Below, one piece after another: positions 60,080 to 64,000 of a stretch of 64,000 nt of DNA (the first letter of the stretch is position 1; the number at the start of each line of letters is the position of its first letter). The notes beneath the pieces were generated by a model. The model was given only the letters and a program-made list of their open reading frames with translations, was not told the DNA's origin and ran no database searches. A program made the translations under genes and the position numbers. Source of the stretch: Candidatus Burkholderia humilis (GTDB lineage Bacteria > Pseudomonadota > Gammaproteobacteria > Burkholderiales > Burkholderiaceae); NCBI GenBank assembly GCA_001184405.1, contig LFMX01000010.1:19668-83667 (forward strand), in the 5' to 3' direction.

Positions 60080-60181
60080 TTGCGCCGGCCTCGTTGTGCT
60101 GCCTGGACCGGCTTCGTAGTATGGGCGATTCCCTGTTTTCTCGCTTTCGCGCCGGGAACCGCTGGACGCTGCTCGATGCGT

Positions 60182-60844
60182 TTAGTGCAAACCTGCGATG
60201 TAGTCCGCGACCGCTTTCATTTCCGCTTCGTTCAGGCGCGAGGAGATTTGGTGCATCGGCTCGCTGTTGGGGCGTTGCCCCGATGCAAACGCGTTCAACT
60301 GCGCGACCGTGTAATCGCCCCACTGCCACGACAGCCGCGGATACTGCACCGGAATGCCCATGCCGGTCGCGCCGTGGCACGCCGCGCACGCCGGTATGCC
60401 CTTATCCGCGATACCGCCGCGATAAATCTTCTGCCCGAGCGCGACGTCGTTCTTGTCGCGCGCGTAACTCGGTTTGGCTTTCTGCGACGCGAAATACGCC
60501 GCGACATTCGCCATATCCTGCTCGTTCAACGCGCCCGCGATACCCGCCATGATCGGATTGTTACGCGCTGGCGCCTTTGCGCCCGGCTGCGTCTTGTAAT
60601 CCTTCAATTGCTTGACGATGTATTCCGCGTGCTGACCCGCCAGCTTGGGAAACGCAGCGCCGGCGTTGTTGCCGTCGGCCGCGTGACACACCGCGCACAC
60701 CTGAGTTGCGATGGCCTGACCGCGCGCGACATCCGGCTTGGCCAGTTGCGCGGGCTCCGCCGCATTCACTGAAACCGATACCGCCAAACTCCCGAAAGCC
60801 GCCGCTGCCTGAATCACCATCAGAGACTTGTACAGTCGGTTCAT
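60182..60844 (-). CDS. Cytochrome c4-type dihaem cytochrome
   Basis: 220 residues from ATG 60844. Signal peptide (LMVIQAAAAFGSLAVSVSVN then A) and two haem sites, CAVCH and CAACH, in two similar halves (FPKLAGQHAEYIVKQLKDYK and YPRLSWQWGDYTVAQLNAFA). Such cytochromes carry electrons from complex III to terminal oxidases in the periplasm. Divergent from engB, as in many beta-proteobacteria. Intact. Confidence 0.94.
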   Translation of the reverse strand: MNRLYKSLMVIQAAAAFGSLAVSVSVNAAEPAQLAKPDVARGQAIATQVCAVCHAADGNNAGAAFPKLAGQHAEYIVKQLKDYKTQPGAKAPARNNPIMAGIAGALNEQDMANVAAYFASQKAKPSYARDKNDVALGQKIYRGGIADKGIPACAACHGATGMGIPVQYPRLSWQWGDYTVAQLNAFASGQRPNSEPMHQISSRLNEAEMKAVADYIAGLH

Positions 60845-61035
60845 TCGCGTACCCTGTTTTTCGTCTTGTGAGAATGTGAGGTTCTGCAAAAAACGACGGC
60901 GACCGCGACTCGCCACAAACACAAAGCACCCGAACGAAAGGGCTCTAAAAGTGCCCCGAAAACTGTCTCGCTCCTTGTTGGGTCAGCCTTTCGGCGTGCC
61001 TGTGCTCGCTTCTGCGAGTCTTTAAAAATCCGTCA

Positions 61036-61047
61036 TATTGTACAATA
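61036..61047. promoter_or_regulatory. 12-bp perfect palindrome in the c4-engB divergent region
   Basis: TATTGTACAATA is an AT-rich perfect palindrome in the 299-base gap between the two divergent genes, 97 bases before the engB start. It may be an operator or overlap a -10 box; the regulator is unknown. The rest of the gap (60845-61143) shows no gene. Confidence 0.45.
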
Positions 61048-61143
61048 ACTCGATACACGCAAAGACGCCAGTCGGGGCATGCCCAGTATTTGCCGGGTTC
61101 TCAGGGCTATCAGTTTTCGCAGCTTTTTCAGACGACCCGCCAA

Positions 61144-61803
61144 ATGTCATATCTGCTCCATCAATCCCGCTTTTTTACCACCATCAATCATTTGCGCGAT
61201 CTGCTGGCTACGCCGCAGCCGGAAATCGCGTTTGGCGGGCGCTCGAATGCGGGGAAATCGACGGCCATCAATATCTTGTGCAACCAGAAGCGGCTCGCGT
61301 TCGCGAGTAAGACGCCCGGGCGCACGCAGCACATCAATTACTTCAGCGTCGGGCCGCAGGACGATCCCGCGGGCTTTCTCGTCGATTTGCCCGGTTACGG
61401 TTACGCCGAAGTCCCCGGCGCGGCGAAGGAACATTGGCAGCGCTTGCTATCCACGTACCTACAAAGCCACGCGCAACTACGCGGCATGATCCTGATGATG
61501 GATTCGCGCCGTCCGCTGACGGACCTCGATCGCATCATGATCGACTGGTTCACGCCGACCGGTAAGCCGATCCACGCACTCCTCACAAAATGCGACAAAT
61601 TGACGCGACAGGAAATGACCAATTCCCTGCGCGCCACGCAGAAGTCGTTCAAGGAATACACGGACGCGGGCTATCGCGGCGAGTTGAGCGTGCAGCTCTT
61701 TTCCGCGTTGCAGCGCACCGGTCTGGAAGAGGCGCACGAGTTGATCGAGAGCTGGCTCGTACCTGAGAAAAACGCATCGGACGAACCCGCCGCGGCGGCA
61801 TAA
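61144..61803 (+). CDS. engB: Ribosome biogenesis GTPase YsxC/EngB
   Basis: 219 residues from ATG 61144. G1 [15 protein letters not shown]2-region [13 protein letters not shown]3 [12 protein letters not shown]4 LLTKCDKL, G5-like FSALQ. It assists large ribosomal subunit assembly. A longer in-frame start exists 54 bases upstream but the family begins at MSYLLHQ-like sequence. Intact. Confidence 0.95.
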   Translation: MSYLLHQSRFFTTINHLRDLLATPQPEIAFGGRSNAGKSTAINILCNQKRLAFASKTPGRTQHINYFSVGPQDDPAGFLVDLPGYGYAEVPGAAKEHWQRLLSTYLQSHAQLRGMILMMDSRRPLTDLDRIMIDWFTPTGKPIHALLTKCDKLTRQEMTNSLRATQKSFKEYTDAGYRGELSVQLFSALQRTGLEEAHELIESWLVPEKNASDEPAAAA

Positions 61804-61805
61804 AA

Positions 61806-61829
61806 AACCCCACCGCATGACGGCGGGTT
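61806..61829 (+). terminator. Weak hairpin after engB
   Basis: AACCC..CCG pairs with CGG.GGGTT across a 5-base loop with a small internal loop, 3 bases after the engB stop. No T run follows, so termination would be weak. 61830-62031 holds no gene. Confidence 0.45.
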
Positions 61830-62028
61830 AATAGCCTAATCGAATAACGACAGGCACCCGCTCAGGGAGGAGAAGCGGGGAGTCCGGCGGCAAGCGCCTC
61901 GCTCGCTCGATATGCGATACCATTGTCTCAAAACAGTTTAAGATGTGCTCGAAGGCTTGTTCCATAAGGCTTTCGGCGTGTCGGAGCACGTTTTCGACCT
62001 CCCCTGAAGATCCTTCGGAATCGAGTAA

Positions 62029-63030
<1,002 letters not shown>

Positions 63031-63046
63031 AGTCGTGCCGAAGATC

Positions 63047-63079
63047 AAAGGGCGATGCATGCGGCATCGCCCTTTTTTT
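63047..63079. terminator. Bidirectional terminator between hemB and dsbD
   Basis: A 12-bp stem (63047-63058 with 63064-63075), 5-base loop, followed by TTTT; it lies between convergent genes and touches the dsbD stop. Confidence 0.92.
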
Positions 63080-64000
63080 AACTGGCTTTGTCCAGGCTCT
63101 TCAGAAACTTCTCCGCCGATTCATAGCCGACGACGCGCGCGACTTCGTTGCCTTGCGCATCGAAGAAGATAATGCCCGGCGGACCGAACAGCTTGAAGCG
63201 CTTGAGCAGCGCCTGATCGTCAGCGTTGTTCGCCGTGACGTCCGCGCGCAGCAGATTGAGTTGCGCGAGACGCGCCTGGACGCGGATATCGGAGAACGTG
63301 AGGTTCTCCATTTCCTTGCAGGAGACGCACCAGTCCGCGTAGAAATCGAGCATGGCGGGCTTCGCGGCGGCTTTGACCGCCGAATCCAGTTCCGCCGATG
63401 AACGCACCGGCGCGAACGTCGGGCCTTGTTGTGCTTGTGTCGCCGCCGCACCGTTCGTCCCGCGCGATGTCAACACGGCGAGCGGTTTCAACGGATCGTT
63501 CGATCCTGCGGCGAGGCCCACGAGCAAGGTCGCGGCCCATACGGCGCATGCCGCGCCGAAACCGCGCCCGAGGCGCTTCCAGATATTCACCGAAGCTGCA
63601 GGCGCAAAAAGCCCCAGCGATACAGCCTCGATCAGCAGCCACAACGCCGCCAGCAGCATCTGCACGACGCCGCCGATCACCGGCCACACGATCCACAACG
63701 CCGCCGCCAGCAAGACGACGCCGAAGAACACCTTGACGCCGTCCATCCACACGCCCGCGCGCGGCAGCACCGCCCCCGCGCCCAGCCCGATAATCAGCAA
63801 CGGCACGCCAAGCCCGATGCCCATCGCGAACAGCGCCACGCCACCGAGCACGGCGTTGCCCGTATGCGCGATAAACGCAAGCACCGCGAAGAGCGGCGCC
63901 GTCATGCATGCGCCGACGACGAGCGCGGACAACGCGCCCATCACGGCGACCGCCGCGAACTTGCCACCCTTGCGCTTGCTCGATGCCTCGTTCACGCCGC
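63078..64000 (-). CDS. dsbD: Thiol:disulfide interchange protein DsbD, C-terminal part, cut by window edge
   Basis: About 307 residues are visible and the frame is open to the right edge. It holds the last helices of the membrane domain (FAAVAVMGALSALVVGACMT with a membrane Cys, GVALFAMGIGLGVPLLIIGL) and the C-terminal thioredoxin domain with WCVSCK in FYADWCVSCKEMENLTF. DsbD carries electrons from thioredoxin to periplasmic partners and keeps apocytochrome cysteines reduced, which suits the neighbouring ccs genes. No lesion in the visible part. Confidence 0.95.
   Translation of the reverse strand, partial: GVNEASSKRKGGKFAAVAVMGALSALVVGACMTAPLFAVLAFIAHTGNAVLGGVALFAMGIGLGVPLLIIGLGAGAVLPRAGVWMDGVKVFFGVVLLAAALWIVWPVIGGVVQMLLAALWLLIEAVSLGLFAPAASVNIWKRLGRGFGAACAVWAATLLVGLAAGSNDPLKPLAVLTSRGTNGAAATQAQQGPTFAPVRSSAELDSAVKAAAKPAMLDFYADWCVSCKEMENLTFSDIRVQARLAQLNLLRADVTANNADDQALLKRFKLFGPPGIIFFDAQGNEVARVVGYESAEKFLKSLDKAS

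Overview
The window (about 60 percent G+C by eye) carries a gene order typical of Burkholderiaceae, closest in flavour to the Burkholderia / Paraburkholderia / Caballeronia group: sspA, petCBA, nif3, a DegS-like protease, tatCBA, the his cluster, murA, ibaG, an ABC-2 exporter, mla, thi, gltBD, ugp, aroBK, pil, mrcA, cyaY, lysA, ccs and hemB. Most core genes are full length. At least ten genes are disrupted, by a mixture of single-base indels, larger deletions and in-frame nonsense changes. Substitution stops and a gene with six separate lesions argue for real genome erosion (a host-restricted or symbiotic lineage; Candidatus leaf-nodule Burkholderia/Caballeronia are known examples) rather than only sequencing error. 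That lifestyle is inference.

Left third (1-27 kb, almost all on the minus strand): respiratory complex III (petABC); the Tat translocase, which exports the Rieske protein encoded nearby; a long histidine block (hisE, I, F, A, H, B, D, G) with marC inside it and with a wrecked hisC; murA and the BolA-like ibaG; an ABC-2 exporter pair; the complete Mla phospholipid-transport set (mlaB, C, A, D, E, F); and a thiamine operon (thiO, S, G, E) headed by a clear TPP riboswitch and a sigma70-like promoter.

Middle (27-45 kb): a BacA/YddA-like ABC transporter fused to its ATPase, the two glutamate synthase subunits, a RAYT-like Y1 transposase homologue lacking a canonical HUH motif, and then a decayed stretch: ompW (frameshift), a DUF883 gene (two frameshifts), glpQ (frameshift), ugpC (nonsense plus a changed Q-loop), ugpE (frameshifted tail), an intact-looking ugpA, and ugpB (two nonsense codons). 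dgt, aroB and aroK follow and look intact.

Right (46-64 kb): a pilMN(OP)Q cluster broken in pilM and pilQ; mrcA (PBP1A); cyaY; a shortened lptM; lysA; msrQ beside a wrecked msrP; then the haem and cytochrome part: ccsA/resB (System II cytochrome c maturation), cytochrome c4, engB, hemB and the C-terminal part of dsbD. The intact electron-transport genes fit together: complex III and c4 need c-type haem attachment (CcsA/ResB, DsbD), haem synthesis (HemB) and Tat export of PetA.

No tRNA, rRNA, CRISPR array or prophage was seen. I did not find a convincing new multi-gene system. The most notable signals are the spectrum of gene decay, including a probable template-switch mutation in hisC, recurrent apparent glutamine-to-stop changes, and the contrast between decayed uptake/surface genes and an intact peptide-transporter homologue.
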